Shown: positions 18,301-26,491, counted from the first letter of the stretch. The stretch is DNA of 45,703 bases from Candidatus Prevotella equi (GCA_018065145.1 JAGHTW010000099.1:1-45703); one strand, 5' to 3'. Notes: a model not told the origin generated them from the letters alone. A program made the numbers and translations.

Positions 18301-19359
18301 GGTATTGGTATGCGTGAAGATGTGCTGCAGCATATCTTTGACAGATTCTATCAGGCAAAGAACCATAGCAATGATACAGTCGTAGGAACGGGAATAGGAC
18401 TGAACCTCTGTAAGATGATTGTTGACATGCACCATGGTTCCCTGAAGGGTGAAAACCGTAGTGACGGTATAACAGGTAGTGTGTTCACCGTGCGTATTCC
18501 TAAGGGAAAGGATCACCTTGATGGCAGCGAGATAGACACACAGGTAGATAAGCCTGTATCTGTAAAGATTAGGACAAAGCAGACACCAAGATACAATTAT
18601 CATGTACTCATTGTCGATGATGATGCAGAGATAGGCACTTATATATCAAAGGAACTGAGTCCATTCTATCATTTCACCGTATGTTACAATGGTAAGGAAG
18701 GTCTCAAGGAACTTCTGACTAATGAATATGATGCCGTTGTCAGTGATGTCATGATGCCTGAGATGGATGGCTTCACCATGTTGAGAATGATAAAGTCCAA
18801 TGTGCAGACAAATCATATCCCAGTCATCATGCTGACTACGAAGTCAGATATAGGCAATCGCCTTGAAGGATTGGAGAAGGGCGCTGATGCATATATGACA
18901 AAACCATTTACGATGGAGGAACTGCATCTCACTATTGATAACCTCATTGAGAATCATCTGCGCTTGCGTGGTAAGTTCTCTGGAGCGCAGCAGCCAACCG
19001 AGCAGGTGGAGATGCCAGAGGTAAAAGGTAATGACGAACAACTCATGGAACGTATCATCAAGAGTGTCAATGCCCACCTCTCTGATAGCGACTATGGCGT
19101 TGAGACAATGTGTGACGAGGTAGGTATCAGCCGTGCGCACCTTTATCGTAAGATGAAAGACCTTACGGGTATCTCCGTCAGTGAGTTCGTAAGGAATATT
19201 CGTCTGGAGCAGGCAGCCCGTCTGCTGAAGGAGCAAAAAGTGAATGTCACACAGGTAGCATACACCGTAGGATTCTCAAGTCTTGGATATTTCTCAACCG
19301 TATTCCGAAAGCATTTCGGCATGTCGCCGCGAGAATATATTGAGCAAAATGAAAAATAA
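15400..19359 (+). CDS. Hybrid two-component sensor/regulator (HTCS), XynR-like
   Basis: This 1319-residue protein joins a complete two-component system in one chain. A signal peptide (1-18) precedes a periplasmic sensor of Reg_prop propeller repeats (GFIWVGTDYGLNRFDG, GRLWVGSSRGLQQYD, GNIWVGCQQRGL and others to about 620), then a Y_Y_Y domain and a membrane segment near 756-777. The histidine kinase has phospho-acceptor His799 (THDIRSPL) and an ATPase with GTGIGLNLCK near 996. A receiver follows (VDDD near 1071; acceptor Asp1116 in SDVMMPEMDG), then an AraC-type DNA-binding domain (about 1216-1319). Proteins of this type bind oligosaccharides in the periplasm and activate the matching polysaccharide genes; XynR of Prevotella bryantii controls xylanase genes. 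A run of eight G bases (16159-16166) encodes Gly254-256. The xylan role is inferred from its neighbours. Confidence 0.93.
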   Translation: MRKILTILLLLTSSLLCAKVGVLYQSSQLSNSLISSVCQDKTGFIWVGTDYGLNRFDGYNFVKYFHENNDSTSLIHNTVVCVYSDRDGRLWVGSSRGLQQYDYTTDSFINYYFPHGNRPRVNDIKQLHDGRVVIGTAGYGLFEVDIKTRGLKEITEAYLEDANKYFSHIFEGSNHSLWKAGANDITCREANGKTKKFPVNFGVPSDFFSYKGMTVVLCSENLLVFDKGRMITDFFDLSAAGVGARGLRTAYVDGGGNIYIGTRGKGLFWIPAGSRTMQRYPCSVNGLDLTSTKIWAITGDRNGNIWVGCQQRGLLMIPNRQFLFNSWSFSNQKIDIGTYVSSISDSNNGIIWCTVQDKGVYGFDYKGKVVAHPSAPDGAGYIYRDSKNDYWLGTQHGMYSFNPYTGATKLVADYPCYSYNTMTDDHQGTLFFSMFSKGMMSYNRETKQVRCYSMNDKNRKGGRLCNDWIMDLSSDYDHKVWAATSSGVSCYDPKKDTFRPHGWDVLLQDTMCYAVCKTSRGDMLIGTECGIFIWYRKTNKVERFKNSQAMSNLAVGYMVEDTKGNIWCSTSNGIWRFDVKTSQWSSFVNGSGLTSHEYVNSVGLHDDYENIFFATGDGITMFHVPDMAKMNKKPGKILLTGFYVDGKAVSITTESGGRKITDLPVIESHDFTLSYTDNSYTLAFSLMDYADADNVIFEYRIDDSKEWTRTPGGKNTITFTQVAPAKHVLHVRAIANGVTTEEVDYTIEVRAPWYASTLAYIIYILLLVCVIYIGVYMYRRHLNMQMDEDKMKFLINATHDIRSPLTLIMSPLAKLKEQTSTLIEGANENEDEARILENMTEELSVIDRNSQRILNLVNQILDIRKIDKQQMSLHCHETDMKDFIDVIFKVFEYNAKERNINYRLVADKPIMAWFDNVQFDKVVSNLISNAFKYTHNDGEVIVSLSEGHDDSCNGPLKDYVEIKVMDSGIGMREDVLQHIFDRFYQAKNHSNDTVVGTGIGLNLCKMIVDMHHGSLKGENRSDGITGSVFTVRIPKGKDHLDGSEIDTQVDKPVSVKIRTKQTPRYNYHVLIVDDDAEIGTYISKELSPFYHFTVCYNGKEGLKELLTNEYDAVVSDVMMPEMDGFTMLRMIKSNVQTNHIPVIMLTTKSDIGNRLEGLEKGADAYMTKPFTMEELHLTIDNLIENHLRLRGKFSGAQQPTEQVEMPEVKGNDEQLMERIIKSVNAHLSDSDYGVETMCDEVGISRAHLYRKMKDLTGISVSEFVRNIRLEQAARLLKEQKVNVTQVAYTVGFSSLGYFSTVFRKHFGMSPREYIEQNEK
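16159..16166 (+). repeat. G8 homopolymer inside the sensor domain
   Basis: Eight consecutive G bases encode Gly254-Gly256 in a propeller repeat of the hybrid regulator. The reading frame is intact here. Loss or gain of one G would truncate the regulator early. Confidence 0.9.
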
Positions 19360-19370
19360 AATAGCATTAA

Positions 19371-19408
19371 CCCGCTGTAAACAAAATGTTTGCAGCGGGA
19401 TAATTTTT
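19371..19408 (+). terminator. Terminator of the hybrid regulator gene
   Basis: CCCGCTGTAAAC (19371-19382) pairs with GTTTGCAGCGGG (19388-19399, one G-T pair) around AAAAT, followed by ATAATTTTT. It lies just after the regulator stop. Confidence 0.85.
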
Positions 19409-19436
19409 GAAATTATACGAAAAAACTTTTGAAATT
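19405..19436 (+). promoter_or_regulatory. TTTTGAAATT direct repeat, 22-base period
   Basis: TTTTGAAATT at 19405-19414 and 19427-19436 places two equal half-sites two helical turns apart, about 90 to 120 bases before the -7 box. AraC-type regulators such as hybrid two-component proteins often bind direct repeats of this spacing. The first copy overlaps the T-run of the preceding terminator. Confidence 0.4.
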
Positions 19437-19478
19437 GTCGCACGATTTTAGAAAAATACACGTGTTGACACAATTGTA

Positions 19479-19490
19479 ATATAATGAGAC
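19479..19490 (-). promoter_or_regulatory. Inverted GTCTCATTATAT element
   Basis: On the minus strand this reads GTCTCATTATAT, identical over 12 bases to the element upstream of GH5 (36628-36639). It ends 32 bases before the -7 box of the 1105-residue protein gene. Confidence 0.45.
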
Positions 19491-19522
19491 GATTTTGTAT
19501 TATAGTATATTTTTTATAGAAT

Positions 19523-19530
19523 TACCTTTG
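19523..19530 (+). promoter_or_regulatory. -7 box of the 1105-residue protein gene
   Basis: TACCTTTG followed by C, the same octamer as the GH127 operon. A TTTTG at 19493-19497 is 25 bases upstream, slightly far for a -33 element. Confidence 0.55.
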
Positions 19531-19641
19531 CATCGCAGTCGGAACCAAGCGGTGCTTTGACAAGGTGCCAGTAGGAGACGATCGCAATTCAAAAAGAAAG
19601 TTTTATAGTTAGTAGTTAGTTTTTTCATAAGTAGTTAGTTG

Positions 19642-19713
19642 ATGAAAAAAAGTTTTCTCACAATGTTGTTGGTCTTGTTCGCCGTGACGGCGAGCAAGGC
19701 TGAAGCATTGTAA
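19642..19713 (+). CDS. Signal-peptide-only micro-ORF in the leader
   Basis: ATG at 19642 opens a 23-codon frame ending in TAA at 19711. It encodes a textbook secretion signal: MKKS, a hydrophobic core LTMLLVLFAV and a cleavage-like end TASKAEA, then a stop after Leu23. Codons 11-19 carry an 11-base-pair hairpin with a TGA loop (19674-19684 with 19688-19698, one G-T pair), and a T6 run lies 21 bases beyond it. It may be a leader peptide that couples translation to expression of the gene downstream, or the remnant of a deleted secreted-protein gene. No function is known and translation is unproven. Confidence 0.4.
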   Translation: MKKSFLTMLLVLFAVTASKAEAL

Positions 19714-19844
19714 AAATCATTTTTTATCAACTGCCGAAAACTACAATGAAGACTAAACGAACTAAACTTGAAGATGCATATTTTAGCTAAAACAATTATA
19801 TTACATAATCAATTTATTATTAACATTAACTTAAACCATTTCTT

Positions 19845-22800
19845 ATGAAAAAGAAATTTTTACTCGGTTTAGCCTTGCTCGCTTCAATGGTAATGAACGC
19901 GCAGGTTATTATGGACGAGCCTTTGGATGCTGAGCAGACAAAGGAGTCAACAGAGGCTGGATGGTATGAGTTTATCAATCTTCAGAAGAACTCTGATCAG
20001 GAGTTTATTGATCAGTGGGCTATTGAGGATGACGGTCACGGTACAACCGTGCTTCACGTCAAGAACTCTAACGCAGTAGAAGGCGCAAGCTGGATGCGTG
20101 CTATCAAGTTCCGTAACCTCCCTATCGAGGAGAATACTACTTACAAGGTGTCTTTCGACCTTATGGGCTCTAATCAGTACCAGATGGAAGGCGCTGACGC
20201 TAAGAAGACAAACGTTCGTTTTGCTCTTATGCAGGGTGGTGAGAACAATGACTGTACATTCTACAAGGGCGATGGCTCTGACCAGAATGCAGACATCTCT
20301 TACTTCCAGGATCCTTCTGAGTATGAAGAGAAGGGCTACTTCCACTATGAGGCAACATTCGCTCATGGTACAAAGGCTCGTCAGGCAGAGATCTATGCAA
20401 GCAAGAACGATGGTCGTGCAATCCCAGAGACTTACTTCCTCACTATCAACTGTTACAATCCTGGTGACTTCTACATCAAGAACGTAAAGGTTGAGGTTGC
20501 TTCAGGTCTTAAGATCAAGTTCAACGGTTATGACGTTATCAAGGTTGACTTCGGTCAGCCAATCAATGGTAAGCAGCTTGCAGGTGGTAAGAAGGTTGCT
20601 CTTCTTCCAAACGACTGCGTAAGCGTACTTCTTGATGGTGAGACACAGGCTGTTGTTCGTACTGTAGAGGCATGGTCTGATGGTTCTTTCTATATCTTCC
20701 TTAACGATGAGGAGATGGATGAGTACGAAGGTGCTGAGTCAGCTGTCGTTACATTCACAAACCCAGACAACATGGTACAGTATTCTGAGGATGCTGCATT
20801 CACAGGTGTTGTTAAGGGCTTCGAAGGTGTAGAGGCAGAGCTTGACGAAGAGATGGATTCTCCAAACTCTTATGTATTTGAGATTCCTACACTCCTTTCT
20901 GCAGAGCCAGAGGACGGTTCATTCAACCTTCCACTTGACACAAAGAAGTTCTCTCTTACTTTCGATAAGTTGGTAGATCTCTCTCTCATTCAGGCTAAGC
21001 TTGGTAGCGAGGTTCTTAAGCTCGTTACAGAGGGTGACATGGCAGAGACAGTAGAGTTCGAGCGCACTGTTGCAGGTGACCTCACCGGTGGCGTTAAGAT
21101 GCTCGTTGTTACAAAGATCTTCCCTGAGGCTATCCTCAGCGATGATATCTATGGTGAGGTTAGTGAAGAGCTTTCATTCGGTAAGCCACAGCTTGATCCA
21201 ACAGACGTTGTACGTACAGAGATGACTGACGGCTTCGGTGATATCTTCACTGCAGGTACTTTCGCTGGTTCTAAGTGGATTAAGTATAACGATGGTGCAC
21301 AGGAAGAGGGAAACTCTAACACACGTATCATTAATAACTTCTCTGGTGACTTTGAGTATGGCTTCTATTGCGGTGCTCGAAACTCAGCTGGTTGGGCTAC
21401 ATACGGTGAGCGTGAAGACAACCGCTTCACTCTTACTCCTGGTAAGTACCAGTACACTATGAAGGTAGCAGGCTGGCAGTCTGATGACCGTGGTGTTAAG
21501 GTAACTGTTTATGACGAGGCAATGGAGAAGGTTATCGCTGAGAAGTGGATGTCAACTCCTGTTAGTGTACCTGGTCAGGGTAAAGTTGACAACGCTCTTG
21601 ATTTCTCTCTTGACTTCAAGATCGCAGAGGAAGGAAACTACGTAATTAAGGTATGGCCTACAAACAAGACTGGTGCAGACCTCGGTGGTTGGGCTGCTAT
21701 CGTATTTGGTAGTGTAAAGGTACAGTATATCCCTAACGCTCCTGGTATCCAGGAAACAAAGCTTGTTGATGACGCTCTCGAGGCAGCTAAGACCTGCTAT
21801 GAGACAAACAATACAGACCGCTACGCTGGTGTCGCTCTCGATGCACTTGATAAGGTTATCAAGGACGTAGAGGCTGCTGCTCTCACATCTCCTTCAAAGT
21901 GTAAGAAGGCTGCTGATGATCTTAACGCCGCTAAGGACGTTGTTATCAAGCACGTTGCTGCTTGCGATACATACGATAAGGAGCTCGCAGCTCTCATCAG
22001 CGCTCGCGACGGTCTCAACGAGTCAAAATATACAGAGCACGCTTGCTACGCTACAGCTAACGAAATCATTGACGAGTACTCTTCTAAGGTGCTGACAGAT
22101 GATCAGGAGCTTGCTGTTGCAAACGATAAGATTATTGCTGCTAAGAAGACTTGTCTCAATATTAAGCAGCTCACCACAAACTACCTCTTCGAGGCTAACA
22201 AGGGTGCTCTTGCTCTCCAGAAGGTAGAGTCTGAGTATGCTGGTTCATACAAGAGCACTGTTGACGCTGCATTCACAGCATCTGACGAGCTCATCGCTGG
22301 TATTCAGGAAGAACTCAAGCGTACTGTATATGGTAAGATTGGTGTTGATGGTTATAACTTCATCGCTACTGACGAGGCTCTCAACGAGACAAACGACTCT
22401 ATCGATATGACTGTCTTCATCAAGAACAGCCAGATCTGTGCTACAACATGGGATGACAAGCGTCCACAGGGTACACCAGCTGTTGATCCATCATCAGAGA
22501 ATGTTCCTGGTTGGAACCTTGACGATGTACAGCGTGACTGGGACTTCGCATTCCACTTCCCATGGGGTGGTAACGCACAGTACTGCTACGATCCAGTTGC
22601 TATGCCTTACGCTAACGTAATGATAGCTTCTTGGAACACTGGTGTTGACATGAACCAGGAGATCAATAACCTCCCTGTAGGTGTTTACACACTCTGCGCT
22701 GGTGCTTCAGAGCGTACACCAGATCACAACCCAACAGCATTCGCTTATGCTCAGACATCAGAGACTGAACTTGACGAGCTTCTCAACCCAGTTCCAATGA

Positions 22801-23162
22801 TGTACACAGCAGAGCTTCCTAACCTCGGTGGTGGTACAGAGCCTTCTATCGCTACAGGTGCAATCATCACTGGTATCGTAGTTAAGGATGGTTACCTCAA
22901 GATCGGTGTTAAGAACGCTAAGGGTCAGGGTACTCCATTCATCAACGAGTTCGCTCTCTTCATGACAGGTAAGGTTGACGACTTCGACTATAAGGAGGCA
23001 TACACTCCTACCGCTGGTGTGAAGGAAGATTGTGATGAAGTAGTTTCAGTATCTTACATCAACATCGACGGTACACCTGCAACGGCTAATTCTAAGGGCG
23101 TTGTAATCAAGGTTACCAAGATGGCTGACGGTACTGTAACCGCTACAAAGTACGGTAAGTAA
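19845..23162 (+). CDS. Large secreted multidomain protein, function unknown
   Basis: I do not recognise this 1105-residue protein as an enzyme. After a signal peptide (cleavage near NAQ, residue 20, no lipobox) it shows a jelly-roll-like domain (about 21-218), a beta domain (220-345), an Ig-like domain (347-447, LLSAEPEDGSFNLPLDTKKFSLTFDKLVD) resembling the tail of the CE6-CE1 esterase, a second jelly-roll-like region (455-630) and an alanine-rich helical stretch (632-825, FIVAR-like). A third beta domain follows (830-1045, NLPVGVYTLCAGA and DGYLKIGVKNAKG), with a C-terminal tail (1060-1105, VVSVSYINIDG...KGVVIKVTKMADGT) like those on many secreted Prevotella proteins. Codon choice differs from its neighbours (many GCT, GGT, CTC and CTT codons), suggesting very high expression. 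It sits between the regulator and the GH43 genes with its own promoter and terminator. A carbohydrate-binding surface or scaffold role is inferred only. Confidence 0.75.
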   Translation: MKKKFLLGLALLASMVMNAQVIMDEPLDAEQTKESTEAGWYEFINLQKNSDQEFIDQWAIEDDGHGTTVLHVKNSNAVEGASWMRAIKFRNLPIEENTTYKVSFDLMGSNQYQMEGADAKKTNVRFALMQGGENNDCTFYKGDGSDQNADISYFQDPSEYEEKGYFHYEATFAHGTKARQAEIYASKNDGRAIPETYFLTINCYNPGDFYIKNVKVEVASGLKIKFNGYDVIKVDFGQPINGKQLAGGKKVALLPNDCVSVLLDGETQAVVRTVEAWSDGSFYIFLNDEEMDEYEGAESAVVTFTNPDNMVQYSEDAAFTGVVKGFEGVEAELDEEMDSPNSYVFEIPTLLSAEPEDGSFNLPLDTKKFSLTFDKLVDLSLIQAKLGSEVLKLVTEGDMAETVEFERTVAGDLTGGVKMLVVTKIFPEAILSDDIYGEVSEELSFGKPQLDPTDVVRTEMTDGFGDIFTAGTFAGSKWIKYNDGAQEEGNSNTRIINNFSGDFEYGFYCGARNSAGWATYGEREDNRFTLTPGKYQYTMKVAGWQSDDRGVKVTVYDEAMEKVIAEKWMSTPVSVPGQGKVDNALDFSLDFKIAEEGNYVIKVWPTNKTGADLGGWAAIVFGSVKVQYIPNAPGIQETKLVDDALEAAKTCYETNNTDRYAGVALDALDKVIKDVEAAALTSPSKCKKAADDLNAAKDVVIKHVAACDTYDKELAALISARDGLNESKYTEHACYATANEIIDEYSSKVLTDDQELAVANDKIIAAKKTCLNIKQLTTNYLFEANKGALALQKVESEYAGSYKSTVDAAFTASDELIAGIQEELKRTVYGKIGVDGYNFIATDEALNETNDSIDMTVFIKNSQICATTWDDKRPQGTPAVDPSSENVPGWNLDDVQRDWDFAFHFPWGGNAQYCYDPVAMPYANVMIASWNTGVDMNQEINNLPVGVYTLCAGASERTPDHNPTAFAYAQTSETELDELLNPVPMMYTAELPNLGGGTEPSIATGAIITGIVVKDGYLKIGVKNAKGQGTPFINEFALFMTGKVDDFDYKEAYTPTAGVKEDCDEVVSVSYINIDGTPATANSKGVVIKVTKMADGTVTATKYGK

Positions 23163-23195
23163 TTTAAGTTACAATAATACCATAATGAAACACAT

Positions 23196-23228
23196 GGGCG
23201 CTATCCGCAAGGGTAGCGCCCTTTTTTT
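23196..23228 (+). terminator. Terminator after the 1105-residue protein gene
   Basis: GGGCGCTATCC (23196-23206) and GGGTAGCGCCC (23211-23221) form an 11-base stem with one G-T pair closed by a GCAA tetraloop, followed by seven T. It is one of the strongest terminators here. Confidence 0.92.
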
Positions 23229-23274
23229 ATGTATTTTTGATACATTATTATATAAATAAGGTGTGGTAATATTA

Positions 23275-23304
23275 TTGTTGTTTCGGGAATTATTACTAAC
23301 TTTG
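23275..23304 (+). promoter_or_regulatory. Promoter of the GH43_12 gene
   Basis: TTG at 23275-23277 and TAACTTTG at 23297-23304, 19 bases apart, match the Bacteroidetes consensus. The leader is about 35 bases. Confidence 0.6.
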
Positions 23305-23343
23305 CAGCAAATATCTACAACAAAACAATATCTAAACAATAAC

Positions 23344-25107
23344 ATGAAACACCTAAAGACATTTCTTCTGCTGGTAGCGGTTGCAATGGCAGTCATGGTA
23401 CATGCTGCCGACAATGTGTCCTATCGCAATCCTGTTATCAATGCAGACGTACCCGATGTGAGTATCGTAAAAGTAGCAGACACCTACTACATGATCAGCA
23501 CCACCATGCACCTCATGCCTGGCGGTCCTATCATGAAATCAAAGGATATGATAAACTGGGAGACTGTCAGTTACGTCTTCGACCGCATAGACGATGGCGA
23601 CCGATATAATCTCATTGACAACAAGACGGTATATGGTCAGGGTCAATGGGCATCCAGCATCCGTTACCACATGGGAAAGTTCTGGGTGTGGTTCACCGCC
23701 AATGGCGCACCGGGCAAAGGCTTTGTCTTCTCTGCCGAGAAACCAGAAGGCCCTTGGACTCTTGTTGCTCGTCCGCCACACATGCACGATGCCTCACTAT
23801 TCTTTGACGAGGACGGAAAGAAATATCTCTTCACCGGAAGCGGTAAGTGTACAGTCGTTGAGCTCGACGATAACTTCCAGCCAAAGGAAGACGGCTTGAA
23901 ACAACTCGTCGTTGACGGATCAAAGGACCCTCAGGAGCGTGGAGCGTTGTTAGAGGGTAGCAGTGTCATAAAGCATAATGGCTATTACTACATCTGCATG
24001 ATATCCATGAAGTGGGGACAGAAAGGTCGTGTGCGCAGAGAGGTGTGCTATCGTTCCCGTAACATTACCGGACCATACGAGAAGAAGATTATCCTCGAGA
24101 CACCGTTTGAGAGCTATGGTGGAGTAGGACAGGGTTGTCTTGTTGGTGACGACCAAAGCAACGAAGGCTGGTGGGCTATGATATTCCAGGATCGTGGCGG
24201 TATAGGTCGCATACCATGCGCCATGCCTGTCACTTGGGTAGAAGACTGGCCTATGTGCGGAGAATATACAGGTAAGGTAAACACCTCGTTGGCGGAGATA
24301 CCAGAGGACAATCCTACAGGAAACCCATTGCTGGACCGCCGTTGCTACGTTATTCCCAATGACCTTTCGATGAAGCATCCTGATCTCAGCGGCATCACCA
24401 ACAGCGATGACTTCGACCTGCCTGTTGCTGCTCTCAACAAGATGGCGAAATATACGTATCATGAGCGTACGGGCCTCAAGCTCTATTGGCAGTGGAATCA
24501 TAACCCTATTGACGAGGCATGGAGCCTCACTGAGCGCCCTGGCTATATGCGATTGAAGACTGCCCGTGTGGTAAATAATATCAATGTGGCGCCAAACACG
24601 CTCACTCAGCGCATGACAGCACCAGAGTGCGAGGGCGAGATATGCATGGACGTAACGAATATGCAGGATGGAGACATAGCAGGCCTTGCAGCATTCAATG
24701 GCGACAGCCCTGTGCTGCGTGTAGTAAAGAAGGGCGGTAAGTATGTCTTGCAGATGACGGAAGAGAACAGTGTCTTCGGTGATGCACGCAAAGTAGAGCG
24801 TGTTGACGTGAAGGTGATAGAAGAAAAGACTATCAGCGTGAAAGCGGTGAAGGCTGCTGACGGCAAGAAGTCTAAGCTTATCTATATGAGACTGCATGGT
24901 GACTTCAATCCTGGCAAGGACCTCGCAACATTCTCTTACAGTCTTGACGGAAAGACATGGCAGAACATCGGTCAGCCTTCAAAGATGTCCTTTGACTACC
25001 GTCGCCACTTCATGGGCAGTAAGTTTGCTATCTTCAACTATGCCACGAAGAAACTCGGCGGATATGTTGATGTTGACTACTTCGCAGTGAATAGCAACCA
25101 GAAATAA
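23344..25107 (+). CDS. GH43 subfamily 12-like alpha-L-arabinofuranosidase
   Basis: This 587-residue secreted enzyme has an N-terminal GH43 propeller (about 25-330) and a C-terminal concanavalin-like beta-sandwich (about 390-587, WQWNHNPIDEAWSL...DYFAV) typical of longer GH43 members. The catalytic residues are base Asp38 (NADVPDVSIV), Asp149 (MHDASLF) and acid Glu204 (LLEGSSVIK). The start at 23344 gives a normal signal peptide ending at VHAAD (residue 21); an in-frame ATG at 23263 lies upstream of the promoter box and is rejected. Relatives in Bacteroides xylan loci remove arabinose from arabinoxylan. The next GH43 gene begins 19 bases later. Beta-xylosidase activity is an alternative. Confidence 0.87.
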   Translation: MKHLKTFLLLVAVAMAVMVHAADNVSYRNPVINADVPDVSIVKVADTYYMISTTMHLMPGGPIMKSKDMINWETVSYVFDRIDDGDRYNLIDNKTVYGQGQWASSIRYHMGKFWVWFTANGAPGKGFVFSAEKPEGPWTLVARPPHMHDASLFFDEDGKKYLFTGSGKCTVVELDDNFQPKEDGLKQLVVDGSKDPQERGALLEGSSVIKHNGYYYICMISMKWGQKGRVRREVCYRSRNITGPYEKKIILETPFESYGGVGQGCLVGDDQSNEGWWAMIFQDRGGIGRIPCAMPVTWVEDWPMCGEYTGKVNTSLAEIPEDNPTGNPLLDRRCYVIPNDLSMKHPDLSGITNSDDFDLPVAALNKMAKYTYHERTGLKLYWQWNHNPIDEAWSLTERPGYMRLKTARVVNNINVAPNTLTQRMTAPECEGEICMDVTNMQDGDIAGLAAFNGDSPVLRVVKKGGKYVLQMTEENSVFGDARKVERVDVKVIEEKTISVKAVKAADGKKSKLIYMRLHGDFNPGKDLATFSYSLDGKTWQNIGQPSKMSFDYRRHFMGSKFAIFNYATKKLGGYVDVDYFAVNSNQK

Positions 25108-25126
25108 AGAATAGATAAAACAACAA

Positions 25127-26491
25127 ATGATACCAAAGATGAAAAAGACATTATTGACATTTGCTCTTGGCATAGTAGCCAATGCGCTGTCAGCGCAGAG
25201 CAACCCAATCGTACAGACATGGTTCACCACTGACCCGGCACCAATGGTTCATGGTGACAGACTTTATATCTACACCGGTCATGATGAAGACCATGCCGAC
25301 TTCTTCTGGATGCAGGAGTGGCGTGTGTATTCTACCACTGACATGGTAAACTGGACCGATCACGGCTCACCGCTCGCCATTGAGGATTTCTCGTGGGGCG
25401 ATGACCGCGCATGGGCACCACAGTGCATAGAGCGCAATGGAAAGTTCTATTTCTATGTGCCACTCCACAGCAAGCTTAGCGGCACGATGGCTATTGGCGT
25501 TGCCGTTGGTGACAGTCCTGTAGGACCATTCAAGGACGCTATCGGCAAGCCACTTGCCGACGGTTCGTGGGATTATATCGACCCGACAGTGTTCATCGAC
25601 GATGATGGTCAGGCATGGCTCTACTGGGGCAATCCAAAACTCTACTATGTAAAGCTCAACAAGGATATGGTAAGCTTTGAGGGCGAAGTGCAGAAGATGG
25701 ATATGAGCGGACTGAAGGGATATACCGAAGGTCCTTGGATACAGAAGCGAGGTGGAAAGTATTACATGATGTATGCTGCCGATGGCATACCAGAGAACAT
25801 AGCATACGCCATGGGTGACAGTCCTGTAGGACCATGGGAGTATCAGGGCATCATCATGAAGAAAGACCAGCAGGCATCGTTCACCAATCACAGCGGCCTC
25901 GTTGACTTCAAGGGACATAGCTATTTCTTCTATCATACCGGTTGGTTGCCAGGCGGCGGTGGCTTCGGTCGCAGCGTTGCAGTAGAGGAATTCAAATATA
26001 ATGCCGATGGCACCATACCAGAACTGACTCCAAGCCGCACCGGTGTTGCAGCAGTGGCAACCTTCAATCCTTTCCGTAAGGTGGAGGCAGAGACCATCTC
26101 TTTCAGCTCAGGCATCAAGACACAGCAGCACGGTAAGCCACAGAAGGGCGGCTCAATGGGCGGCAATGTCTATCTGTCAGACATACATAACGGCGACTGG
26201 GTGAGAGTAAGCAATGTTGACTTCGGCACAACGGGCACCAAGAGCAGCATAGACATGAGCGTATCATGCGGCAGTGCTCTCCGTGGCGGTACCATAGAGG
26301 TGCATACAGACAGCATCAAGGGCGAGAAGATAGGCGAGATTGCCATCACCAACACAGGCGGATGGGAGAAGTTCAAGACCTTCACCGCAAAGCAGATGAA
26401 GAAGCCTCAGGGCATACATGATATGTATTTCGTCTTCAAAGGTCGCAAGGGACCAGAGCTGTTTACCTTCGATTGGTGGAAGATGAAGTAA
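25127..26491 (+). CDS. GH43-CBM6 arabinofuranosidase/xylosidase
   Basis: This 454-residue secreted protein has a GH43 propeller (about 26-305) and a family 6 carbohydrate-binding module (about 313-454, FNPFRKVEAETIS...FTFDWWKMK). The catalytic residues are Asp36 (FTTDPAPM), Asp152 (YIDPTVF) and Glu201 (YTEGPWI). The signal peptide ends near LSAQ (residue 24). Met5 (25139) is an alternative start giving a more usual MKKTLL beginning. It is followed by the palindrome-rich promoter of GH97, so it may end the unit begun by GH43_12. It is parallel to the GH43-CBM6 at 28612 (same architecture, same motif frames), suggesting an old duplication and split in substrate. GH43 subfamily is not assigned. 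Confidence 0.87.
   Translation: MIPKMKKTLLTFALGIVANALSAQSNPIVQTWFTTDPAPMVHGDRLYIYTGHDEDHADFFWMQEWRVYSTTDMVNWTDHGSPLAIEDFSWGDDRAWAPQCIERNGKFYFYVPLHSKLSGTMAIGVAVGDSPVGPFKDAIGKPLADGSWDYIDPTVFIDDDGQAWLYWGNPKLYYVKLNKDMVSFEGEVQKMDMSGLKGYTEGPWIQKRGGKYYMMYAADGIPENIAYAMGDSPVGPWEYQGIIMKKDQQASFTNHSGLVDFKGHSYFFYHTGWLPGGGGFGRSVAVEEFKYNADGTIPELTPSRTGVAAVATFNPFRKVEAETISFSSGIKTQQHGKPQKGGSMGGNVYLSDIHNGDWVRVSNVDFGTTGTKSSIDMSVSCGSALRGGTIEVHTDSIKGEKIGEIAITNTGGWEKFKTFTAKQMKKPQGIHDMYFVFKGRKGPELFTFDWWKMK

Larger units (their letters stand above)
19360..19844 (+). other. 485-base non-genic leader/regulatory region
   Basis: This is the longest stretch here without a standard gene. In order it holds the regulator's terminator, a 10-base direct repeat with 22-base period (19405 and 19427), an inverted copy of the GTCTCAT element (19479-19490), a promoter box (19523-19530), a second direct repeat AGTAGTTAGTT (19611-19621 and 19630-19640), a 23-codon signal-peptide-like micro-ORF with a hairpin (19642-19713) and a 14-codon ORF of unclear meaning (19746-19790). 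The transcript leader of the next gene would be about 305 bases, long for this cluster. Confidence 0.7.

Noticed and set aside
19746..19790. 14-codon ORF (MKTKRTKLEDAYFS) between the micro-ORF and the large protein gene
   Set aside because: It is too short, has no signal or domain, and such frames are expected by chance; mentioned only as part of the leader.
23950..24897. 315-codon minus-strand frame inside the GH43_12 gene
   Set aside because: It is a shadow of the coding strand; composition is unlike a real protein (rich in His, Cys and Leu) and no start region is visible.
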